Source: Clostridiaceae bacterium
GTDB lineage: Bacteria; Bacillota; Clostridia; Oscillospirales; Acutalibacteraceae
DNA: 15,956 bases
Direction: 5' to 3'
NCBI GenBank assembly: GCA_016292785.1
Contig: JAEDFL010000044.1
Span: 1-15,956, forward strand
The notes under the pieces are model-generated. The model was not told where the DNA came from. It did no database searches and worked only from the letters and a program-made list of their open reading frames with translations. Positions 1 through 6,883 of the stretch are shown one piece after another; the stretch's first letter is position 1, and each line of letters begins with the position of its first letter. A program made the translations under genes and the position numbers.

Positions 1-957
1 CCGATGATACAGTTCGGTGCAGTTCCCGTTTTTGTCGATGTTAAGCTTCCGAATGCCGATATAGACGTTTCCATGCTTGAAAAGGCATACTCCGAAAAAA
101 CAAAGGCGGTTATGGTCGCTCACACCCTCGGCAATCCCTTTGACCTCAAGGCGGTCAAGGACTTCTGCGACAGTCATAACCTCTGGCTCGTGGAGGACAA
201 CTGCGATTCCCTCGGTTCGACCTACACCTTTGACGGCGAAACAAAATTCACGGGCACTATCGGCGACATAGGCACAAGCAGCTTCTATCCTCCTCATCAT
301 ATGACGATGGGCGAAGGCGGCGCAGTTTACACAAATAATCCCCTGTTGCACAAGATTATACGCTCTATGCGTGACTGGGGACGCGACTGTATGTGCGAGC
401 CGGGGCAGGACAACCTTTGCAATCATCGTTTTGACCGTAAGTACGGCGAGCTTCCGCTCGGCTACGATCATAAATATGTATATTCGCATTTCGGCTACAA
501 CCTGAAGGCAACAGATATGCAGGCGGCAGTCGGATGTGCCCAGCTAAAAAAATTCCCGACCTTTGTTGAGAAAAGAAAGCATAATTTCAAGGTGCTTCAC
601 GACGCTTTACAATGCGCAACGGACAAGCTTATGCTTCCCGAGGCAAACGAAAATTCCGATCCGAGCTGGTTCGGCTTCTTCATAACCTGCAAGGAGGGTG
701 TTGACCGCAACAAGCTCGTTCAGTATATTGAGAGTAAAGGCGTTCAGACAAGAATGTTGTTTGCAGGCAACCTTATCAAGCACCCCTGCTTTGACGAAAT
801 GCGTGAGAGCGGCGAGGGCTACCGTGTTGTCGGCTCACTTGAAAACACCGACAGGATAATGAACGACTCCTTCTGGATCGGTGTATATCCCGGTATGACC
901 GACGAAAAGCTTGAATATATGGCAAAGGTCATTATCGAAGCCTTAAACGAACAGTAA
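1..957 (+). CDS. rfbH: RfbH-type CDP-4-keto-6-deoxyglucose 3-dehydratase (5' partial)
   Basis: The reading frame is open from base 1, so the gene enters from the left. About 318 residues are present of the roughly 430-440 usual for the family. It belongs to the DegT/DnrJ/EryC1 aminotransferase fold. The segment SFYPPHHMTMGEGG (about residues 93-106 counted from the ATG at base 4) has His98 where ordinary aminotransferases have the PLP-binding Lys. This is the hallmark of the PMP-dependent E1/RfbH dehydratases. Cys67, Cys129, Cys131 and Cys139 form a Cys-61x-Cys-x-Cys-7x-Cys pattern, matching the [2Fe-2S] ligand arrangement of E1 apart from a slightly longer first gap. In known pathways the enzyme removes the C3 hydroxyl of CDP-4-keto-6-deoxyglucose, using an iron-sulfur flavoprotein reductase that is not in this window. 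It is first in view of a + strand sugar operon. The ATG at base 4 is internal, not a start. Confidence 0.92.
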   Translation, partial: PMIQFGAVPVFVDVKLPNADIDVSMLEKAYSEKTKAVMVAHTLGNPFDLKAVKDFCDSHNLWLVEDNCDSLGSTYTFDGETKFTGTIGDIGTSSFYPPHHMTMGEGGAVYTNNPLLHKIIRSMRDWGRDCMCEPGQDNLCNHRFDRKYGELPLGYDHKYVYSHFGYNLKATDMQAAVGCAQLKKFPTFVEKRKHNFKVLHDALQCATDKLMLPEANENSDPSWFGFFITCKEGVDRNKLVQYIESKGVQTRMLFAGNLIKHPCFDEMRESGEGYRVVGSLENTDRIMNDSFWIGVYPGMTDEKLEYMAKVIIEALNEQ

Positions 958-982
958 ACCTCCCGAAAGGACGTTCGCCGGA

Positions 983-1516
983 ATGAACAAAATTAAACAG
1001 CTTCTTCAAAATGAAAAGCTTGCAACGCTGATACAGTTTATCAAGTTCGGACTTGTAGGCGTCTCCAATACCGCAATATCCTACGGCACGGAAATGCTGT
1101 GTTACTATGTTCTTTTCAAAAACTCAAAATTTATTTGGATTTTGGACGTGCTGTCCCGTATCGGATTATCCACGGACGCAAACAATGTGAGAATTGTTAT
1201 AACAACAGTGATCGCCTTTGTTATCAGCGTAACCAATTCCTATTTCTGGAACAACAGGTATGTTTTCAGCTCGGGCAAAAAAAGTTTTGCCCAACACATT
1301 AAAACCTATTTTAAAACCTTTGCTTGCTACGGTATAACGGGACTTGTGATTTCTCCGATCATCAAAATTCTGCTTGACAGAATCAGCGTTCCGTATTTCA
1401 TCGCAAGCCTCGGCGCACTCGTCATTACAATTCCGCTGAACTTTATAATGAATAAATTCTGGGCTTTCAGAGCCAAAAAAACAGAGGATGAAATAAATGA
1501 AAATCAGACTTGCTGA
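983..1516 (+). CDS. GtrA family membrane protein
   Basis: A 177-residue polytopic protein with about four hydrophobic segments and the GtrA-family landmarks: FGLVGVSNT near residues 22-30 in the first helix, NSYFWNNRYVF at 85-95 after the second or third, and PLNFIMNKFWAFR at 151-163 at the end. GtrA proteins are thought to flip polyprenyl-phosphate-linked sugars, such as those made by GtrB, across the cytoplasmic membrane. The start at 983 has AAAGGA about 11 bases upstream. Its 3' end overlaps the next gene by 20 bases, which suggests translational coupling. The matching GtrB-like glycosyltransferase lies further down the same operon (4253-5203), so the two probably act on the same lipid-linked sugar. 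The family call is firm. The substrate is inferred from context. Confidence 0.88.
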   Translation: MNKIKQLLQNEKLATLIQFIKFGLVGVSNTAISYGTEMLCYYVLFKNSKFIWILDVLSRIGLSTDANNVRIVITTVIAFVISVTNSYFWNNRYVFSSGKKSFAQHIKTYFKTFACYGITGLVISPIIKILLDRISVPYFIASLGALVITIPLNFIMNKFWAFRAKKTEDEINENQTC

Positions 1517-3338
1517 CTATATTGCAGACTTTCTCGCTTCACACGGTGTAACCGACTGCTTTACGGTTGTCGGCGGCGGAGCTATGCACCTCAACGATGC
1601 ATTCGGACACCACGAAAAGATCCGCTGTACCTACAATCACCACGAGCAGGCAAGCGCAATCGCCGCAGAAGCCTATGCAAGACTTAACAATAAAATTGCC
1701 GCCCTGTGCGTTACAACAGGTCCCGGCGGCACGAACGCAATAACGGGAGTTGTCGGCGGTTGGCTTGATTCGATTCCCATGTTCGTTGTCAGCGGTCAGG
1801 TAAAATATACGACAACGGCACGTTATGCCGAGCGTTTCACAGACGGTCTGCCTCTCAGAGCGGTCGGCGATCAGGAATTTGACATCACCAAATCCGTATC
1901 ATGTATGTGCAAATACTCCGCCATGCTTGAGGATATAAACGATATAAGGTATATGCTTGAAAAAGCGTGGCATCTTGCCGTTACCGGCAGACCCGGTCCC
2001 GTATGGATAGACGTGCCGGTAAACTATCAGGGCAGTTATATCGAAACCGATAATCTCAGAGGCTATGATCCTGCCGAGGACGACGCTTCTCTTCCTCCGA
2101 AAGTCAGCGACGAAACCGTTAAAATCATTCTTGAAAAAATAAAAAATGCAAAACGTCCCGTCATCTATGCGGGAGGCGGAATTCGTCTTTCAGGCGGTGC
2201 GGAGGTATTCAAAAAGGCATCAAAGCTCCTCGGTGTTCCCGTTGTTACCTACTGGAACAGCATTGACATTATAGAGGACGACGATCCTCTTTACTGCGGC
2301 AGGGGCGGAAACATGGGCGACAGAGCAGGAAACTTTGCCGTGCAAAATTCCGATCTTCTACTGACAATAGGTACAAGAATAAGTATTCGCCAGGTCGGCT
2401 ATAACTATGAAACATGGGCAAGAGCCGCAGAGGTAATAATGGTCGATATCGACAAAGCGGAGATGAAAAAGCCTACTATCCACGTTGATATGCCTGTTTT
2501 TGCCGACGCAAAAGATTTCCTTGAAGCGATAAACAGGAACATTCCCGACGGTGACGCTCCTGTTTCAGGCTCGGACGATTGGCGGAAGCAATGCGCTCAA
2601 TGGAAGAAAAATTATCCCGTCGTTCTCCCCCGTCACAGGGAGGAAAACGGAAAGACGGCGAACGTCTACGCTTTTATAAAATATTTATCCGATCAGCTTC
2701 CCGAAAATTCGCTCACAGCCGTCAGCAACGGAGCCTGCTGTGTTGCAGGTCACCAGTGCTGGACGGTCAAGCACGGAACACGCTTTATCATCAACAGCGC
2801 AATAGCAAGCATGGGATACGGCTTGCCTGCGGCGGTCGGTCTTTGCGTTTCAGGCGGAAAGAGGGACACCGTTTGCCTTGAGGGTGACGGAAGTATTATG
2901 ATGAATCTCCAGGAGCTTCAGACGGTCATCACCAACAAGCTCCCGATCAAAATTTTTCTTATCAACAACAGCGGTTACCACAGCATCAGGCTGACTCAGA
3001 ACAATCTTTTTAAGGGCAGAGCCAAGGTCGGTATAGGTCCCGAAAGCGGCGACCTCTCTTTCCCGAATTTCAGAAAGATTGCCGAAGCGTTCGGTTTCCC
3101 GTATTTCAGCGCAGGCAGTAATGCCGAAATGCAGGAGGCTGTCAAGGCTGCCCTTTCAACAGACGGTTATGCCTTCTGCGAAATCTTCACCGATACCGAG
3201 CAGGTATGGGAGCCAAAGAGCAGTACCAAGCGACTTGAGGACGGCACGCTCGTCAGTCCGCCGCTCGAGGATCTTGCTCCGTTCCTTGACAGGGACGAGC
3301 TGGCGCAGAATATGTATATCCCTTTGATAAATGAGTGA
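1497..3338 (+). CDS. Thiamine-diphosphate-dependent enzyme, acetolactate synthase-like (YerE-type candidate)
   Basis: A 613-residue full-length member of the ThDP/acetolactate synthase superfamily. The N-terminal pyrimidine-binding domain has the catalytic glutamate in NHHEQASA (Glu50) and the segment TTGPGGTNA. The C-terminal domain has the diphosphate/Mg motif GDG at 463-465 followed by NN at 490-491. Acetolactate synthase itself is unlikely, because the gene sits inside a CDP-sugar operon with no ilv genes and no small subunit. A ThDP flavoenzyme next to rfbH has a precedent in Yersinia YerE, which transfers an acetyl unit from pyruvate to C4 of CDP-4-keto-3,6-dideoxyglucose during yersiniose synthesis. 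That role is my inference here; a keto-acid decarboxylase role on another sugar intermediate is possible. The ATG at 1497 lies inside the gtrA-like gene, with GAGG about nine bases upstream. Confidence 0.87.
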   Translation: MKIRLADYIADFLASHGVTDCFTVVGGGAMHLNDAFGHHEKIRCTYNHHEQASAIAAEAYARLNNKIAALCVTTGPGGTNAITGVVGGWLDSIPMFVVSGQVKYTTTARYAERFTDGLPLRAVGDQEFDITKSVSCMCKYSAMLEDINDIRYMLEKAWHLAVTGRPGPVWIDVPVNYQGSYIETDNLRGYDPAEDDASLPPKVSDETVKIILEKIKNAKRPVIYAGGGIRLSGGAEVFKKASKLLGVPVVTYWNSIDIIEDDDPLYCGRGGNMGDRAGNFAVQNSDLLLTIGTRISIRQVGYNYETWARAAEVIMVDIDKAEMKKPTIHVDMPVFADAKDFLEAINRNIPDGDAPVSGSDDWRKQCAQWKKNYPVVLPRHREENGKTANVYAFIKYLSDQLPENSLTAVSNGACCVAGHQCWTVKHGTRFIINSAIASMGYGLPAAVGLCVSGGKRDTVCLEGDGSIMMNLQELQTVITNKLPIKIFLINNSGYHSIRLTQNNLFKGRAKVGIGPESGDLSFPNFRKIAEAFGFPYFSAGSNAEMQEAVKAALSTDGYAFCEIFTDTEQVWEPKSSTKRLEDGTLVSPPLEDLAPFLDRDELAQNMYIPLINE

Positions 3339-3342
3339 TGTT

Positions 3343-4242
3343 ATGAAAAAGGCAGTAATTACCGGTGCGACAGGCTCGATAGGGCATGCCCTGATAGAAA
3401 AGCTTGTTGCCGAGGGCATTGACGTGACCGTTCTGTATCACAGAGAATCCCAAAGAATAAACATGCTATCTGAAAGCGAACACATCAAAAGAATTTGCTG
3501 TTCCCTTGACGAGATGAAGGATTTTGTTCCGAGTGAAGCTGACTGCGAGGTATTCTACCACCTTGCGTGGGCAGGTACAACCGGTGCAGCGAGAAACGAC
3601 ACCGAGCTTCAGCTTAAAAATATTGAATACACGCTCGATGCGGTTGAGCTTGCAAAACGAATGGGCTGCCGAAAATTCATCGGCGCAGGCTCACAGGCAG
3701 AATACGGTCTTTGTGACAAGCCGCTGACTCCGGACACTCCGGCCTTTCCTTTCACGGGTTACGGTATGGCAAAGCTGGCGGCAGGTCAGCTCAGCCGATT
3801 GAAATGCCGTCAGCTCGGTATGGAGCACTCATGGATACGCATACTCAGCGTTTACGGTAAATACGACGCTGATAATTCCGTTATAAAAACAGCCGTAAAA
3901 AAATTTACAGCCAACGAAGACGCCGAGTTCAGCAAGGGCGAACAGCTTTGGGATTTTCTCAACGCTAAGGATGCGGCAAATGCGTTCTACCTTGTCGGAA
4001 ACGACACACAGCATAACGAAAGCATTTACTGTCTCGGAAGCGGTAAAGCCGCTCCGCTGAGAGAATATATAGAAACAATACATAAGCTATGCAAAAGCCG
4101 TTCAAAAACCGATTTCGGCGCAATTCCCTATTCCGAAAACCAGGTGATGTTCTTGCAGGCGGATATATCCGAGCTGACAAGAGATACGGGTTTCAAGCCC
4201 GAAACAAACTTTGAAGCAGGAATTAAAGAACTTTTAGATTGA
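3343..4242 (+). CDS. NAD(P)-dependent epimerase/dehydratase-type sugar reductase (SDR)
   Basis: An extended short-chain dehydrogenase of 299 residues. The Rossmann nucleotide motif GATGSIG lies at residues 8-14, a Ser-containing active-site strand (GAGSQAEYG, Ser117) precedes it in the catalytic order, and the catalytic pair Tyr140-x3-Lys144 is in YGMAK. The size fits NDP-sugar epimerases and 4-keto reductases. In a CDP-3,6-dideoxyhexose operon it probably reduces a keto group of the product of the previous enzymes, like abequose/paratose synthases or YerF. Exact substrate and stereochemistry cannot be read from sequence. The start is ambiguous: ATG at 3331 overlaps the preceding stop by 8 bases but has no visible ribosome site, whereas ATG at 3343 has a GAG seven bases upstream and gives the typical MKKAVITGATG N-terminus, so I prefer it. 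Confidence 0.85.
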   Translation: MKKAVITGATGSIGHALIEKLVAEGIDVTVLYHRESQRINMLSESEHIKRICCSLDEMKDFVPSEADCEVFYHLAWAGTTGAARNDTELQLKNIEYTLDAVELAKRMGCRKFIGAGSQAEYGLCDKPLTPDTPAFPFTGYGMAKLAAGQLSRLKCRQLGMEHSWIRILSVYGKYDADNSVIKTAVKKFTANEDAEFSKGEQLWDFLNAKDAANAFYLVGNDTQHNESIYCLGSGKAAPLREYIETIHKLCKSRSKTDFGAIPYSENQVMFLQADISELTRDTGFKPETNFEAGIKELLD

Positions 4243-4252
4243 GAGGCGGAAT

Positions 4253-5203
4253 ATGAAAAAAATCAGCATAATGATTCCTTGCTACAACGAGGAAGAAAAC
4301 GTAGTCCCGATCAGCGAAGCAGTAGTCAGAGAGCTGACCGACTCCCTGCCGGAATATGATTATGAAATACTTTTTATCGACAACGATTCAAAGGACAACA
4401 CCCGTCCTCTGCTTCGTGAAATTTGCAAAAATAATCCTAAAATCAAGGCGATATTCAACGTAAAAAACTTCGGTCAGTTCAATTCGCCGTATTACGGAAT
4501 GTTGCAGACCACGGGCGACTGCACGATATGTATGTGCTGTGACTTTCAGGATCCCGTTGAGATGATACCAAAGCTCGTTCACGAATGGGAAAACGGCTAC
4601 AAGATCGTCTGCGCCATCAAAACAACGAGCAAGGAAAACAAGATAATGCGTTTTCTCAGAACCTGCTATTATAAGCTCATCAGGAAGATGAGCGACGTTG
4701 AACAGATCGAGCATTTCACAGGTTTCGGTCTTTACGACAAATCTTTTATCGAGGTTCTGAGAAATCTGAAGGACCCTTCGCCTTTCCTGAGGGGTATTGT
4801 TGCGGAGCTTGGTTACAGGCGAAAGGATATCCCCTATGAGCAGGCAAAGCGCAGAGCGGGCAAAACCCACAACAATTTCTACACCCTCTATGACGCCGCA
4901 ATGCTCAGCTTCACCTCTTACACTAAAATCGGTCTGCGTCTGGCAACCTTCTGCGGAATCGGAGTTGGTTTTGTCAGTTTCCTTGTCGGAATGGTCTATC
5001 TGATTCTTAAACTTATCATGTGGGACAACTTCCCGATGGGTATGGCTCCCGTGCTTATCGGAATGTGCTTTTTGGGCAGCGTTCAGCTTTTCTTCATCGG
5101 TCTGCTCGGAGAATATGTTCTCAACATCAACACAAGGGTAATGAACAGACCTCTTGTAATTGAGGAAGAAAGACTGAATTTCGATAATTCCGATGTTGAA
5201 TAA
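4253..5203 (+). CDS. Family 2 glycosyltransferase, GtrB/DPM1-like, membrane-anchored
   Basis: A 316-residue GT-A fold enzyme. It starts with IPCYNEEEN (8-16), carries the nucleotide-sugar strand IDNDSKDNT (42-50) and the metal-binding CDFQDPVE (96-103), and has the family's RRAGKTH loop (200-206). Two C-terminal transmembrane helices follow at about 229-253 and 262-288, then the GEYVLNINTRVMNRP segment that closes GtrB-type proteins. Such enzymes transfer a sugar from a nucleotide donor to polyprenyl phosphate on the cytoplasmic face. With the GtrA-like gene upstream and the GtrC-like gene directly downstream, it likely loads the sugar made by this operon, or glucose, onto undecaprenyl phosphate. 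GAGGCGGA lies just before the ATG, and only 10 bases separate it from the preceding gene. Confidence 0.9.
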   Translation: MKKISIMIPCYNEEENVVPISEAVVRELTDSLPEYDYEILFIDNDSKDNTRPLLREICKNNPKIKAIFNVKNFGQFNSPYYGMLQTTGDCTICMCCDFQDPVEMIPKLVHEWENGYKIVCAIKTTSKENKIMRFLRTCYYKLIRKMSDVEQIEHFTGFGLYDKSFIEVLRNLKDPSPFLRGIVAELGYRRKDIPYEQAKRRAGKTHNNFYTLYDAAMLSFTSYTKIGLRLATFCGIGVGFVSFLVGMVYLILKLIMWDNFPMGMAPVLIGMCFLGSVQLFFIGLLGEYVLNINTRVMNRPLVIEEERLNFDNSDVE

Positions 5204-5227
5204 TTTTTCGGTAGCAAGAGGTGCAAT

Positions 5228-6832
5228 ATGTTTAAAAATAAACTCACAAACAACAGCCTGGATCTTAAAGCTTCAATTTACAAAAGAATAACAAATCCTC
5301 TGTATCTTATTTTTGTCGCACTGACCGTAGCAGGAGCTTACGGCTTCTATCTTGCCAATCCCTCACCCTCGATAGACTGGCTTACCTATGACGATTACTA
5401 CAACGGCGTACTTTTCGGTCAGGGCAGATTTACCGCAACGATTGTTGAAAAACTGCTGATGCTCAGCGACTGTCCCGTCTGGTTTGAGCCGATACTGGGG
5501 CTTGTCTGCTTCATTCTCGGCAGTCTGATCCTGCTTGCGATATTTGACGGCTTTACGGAACAGAAAAGCATCGCTCCGTCAATCGTTTTCACCTGCACAT
5601 ACATTTCTTTTCCGCTTCTGTCGGAATACTTCATTTACAACGGTGCAATTCTCACCGTCGGCGGATGTACTTTGCTTTTCTCCCTTGCAATTTATTTCTC
5701 GATAAAATACAAGGATTTTTTAAAGAGCTTTCTCCTGCCGACCGTTCTTATGATTTTTGTCGTTTCGTGGTACGAATGTCTTATTCTGCCGTATATCGGA
5801 GCAGTTTTCGGCATACTTCTGCTCCATATACGAAAAAACGGCAATATCAAATTCAAGGAGCTTATTTCGCTGGGTCTTCCCTCTGCTGTGATCGTTATGA
5901 GCGGAGTAGTTGCGGAGCTGCTACTCGGCAAGCTTCTGATAAAGATATTCTCCATCGAACTGAACTTAAACGCAAGAACAGGTTCAAACTGGCAGATGAG
6001 CTTTGACTCGGTAATAAATCTGATTTTCTCATATATGCGTAACTGGTTTGCAATGGTGTTCTGCAATCCTGCGTTCACGGTGCTGTTCATCGTTGTCATC
6101 ATGTTCCTTGTGATAACGATAATTGACACAGTTAAGTCCAAGAGTTTCTCACGCTTCGCCGTCCACATCGGTATGCTTATTCCCGTTTTTGCGATGACGT
6201 TTTACAGATGCGGAGGTAAGGAATATCGCACAGAACAGGGTATGCCGTTCTTCGTTGCCTTTGTCTGCTTTTACATTGCATTGATGATACAGGAGCGAAA
6301 AGCAGTTCTCAAGCGTGCTCTTTCTGCCGCCTTTGTTTTTCTGCTGATAATTCAGGTCGGTGCAATGAACAAAAGCTTCTGGATCAATAATCTTCGTTAT
6401 GAGGAAGAAAAGAACGTCGTGCTGAACATAAGCAGTATGCTGTCGCAGAACTGCGACCTCTCAAAACCCGTTGTGTTCATCGATAATTATACGATGTCGG
6501 ACAGCTTCAATGAAAAGATCACCGTACCCTCCTCCTCGGTTGCCGGAAAAATATTCAACACTTTTATCGATCCGGAATACAGAACGGATCGCATAAACAA
6601 ATACGATTTTATCGGCACATCCTATCTGAACTGGTCAATGAACTGGCCTCTTAAAGACGATTTACCCTGCGGTGAGCTTTATAAATTCTGCGATTACATC
6701 GGAGTTACTTTCAAGCATTGCACGGCCGAACAGTTTAAGGACGCAAAAAAACGTTACGCCGATTTGCCTGCATATCCGAGCATGGATTGCTTTGAAGAAA
6801 ACGATGAATACATTGTTGTCAAATTGAAATAA
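5228..6832 (+). CDS. Polytopic membrane glycosyltransferase, GtrC/Glucos_trans_II-like
   Basis: A 534-residue protein with about ten hydrophobic segments spread from residue 24 to about 380 and a soluble C-terminal region of about 150 residues. After the first helix it has SIDWLTYDDYYNGVLFGQGR, an acidic loop and GRF motif resembling the start of the Glucos_trans_II (GtrC/GtrII) family, where the acidic extracytoplasmic loop is catalytic. This architecture and the position directly after a GtrB-like gene suggest a GT-C enzyme that moves the flipped lipid-linked sugar onto a surface polymer outside the membrane. The family assignment is from pattern and context only. The ATG at 5228 follows AGAGGTG at a normal distance. 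It is the last gene of the operon, and its TAA runs directly into the terminator stem. Confidence 0.72.
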   Translation: MFKNKLTNNSLDLKASIYKRITNPLYLIFVALTVAGAYGFYLANPSPSIDWLTYDDYYNGVLFGQGRFTATIVEKLLMLSDCPVWFEPILGLVCFILGSLILLAIFDGFTEQKSIAPSIVFTCTYISFPLLSEYFIYNGAILTVGGCTLLFSLAIYFSIKYKDFLKSFLLPTVLMIFVVSWYECLILPYIGAVFGILLLHIRKNGNIKFKELISLGLPSAVIVMSGVVAELLLGKLLIKIFSIELNLNARTGSNWQMSFDSVINLIFSYMRNWFAMVFCNPAFTVLFIVVIMFLVITIIDTVKSKSFSRFAVHIGMLIPVFAMTFYRCGGKEYRTEQGMPFFVAFVCFYIALMIQERKAVLKRALSAAFVFLLIIQVGAMNKSFWINNLRYEEEKNVVLNISSMLSQNCDLSKPVVFIDNYTMSDSFNEKITVPSSSVAGKIFNTFIDPEYRTDRINKYDFIGTSYLNWSMNWPLKDDLPCGELYKFCDYIGVTFKHCTAEQFKDAKKRYADLPAYPSMDCFEENDEYIVVKLK

Positions 6833-6877
6833 AAAAATCTGCGCTTTTTACTTTTCAATTAAAAGCGCAGATTTTTT
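6832..6877. terminator. Bidirectional intrinsic terminator
   Basis: A 17-bp perfect inverted repeat with arms at 6832-6848 and 6861-6877 around a 12-base loop. A GCGC core sits inside A and T tracts, so transcription from either side produces a hairpin followed by a U run. It lies between the ends of two convergent operons: the sugar operon's last stop codon overlaps its first base, and the - strand phosphoesterase gene ends seven bases beyond it. It should terminate both. Confidence 0.93.
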
Positions 6878-6883
6878 CAATTT

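Noticed and set aside
1497..3338. Acetolactate synthase of branched-chain amino acid synthesis (ilvB)
   Set aside because: No ilvN, ilvC or leu genes lie nearby, and the gene overlaps a GtrA-like gene in a CDP-sugar operon. The superfamily call is kept, the ilv role is not.
4388..4870. A 160-residue antisense frame within the GtrB-like gene
   Set aside because: It overlaps a gene with clear family motifs, has no ribosome site, and its translation shows no recognisable domain.
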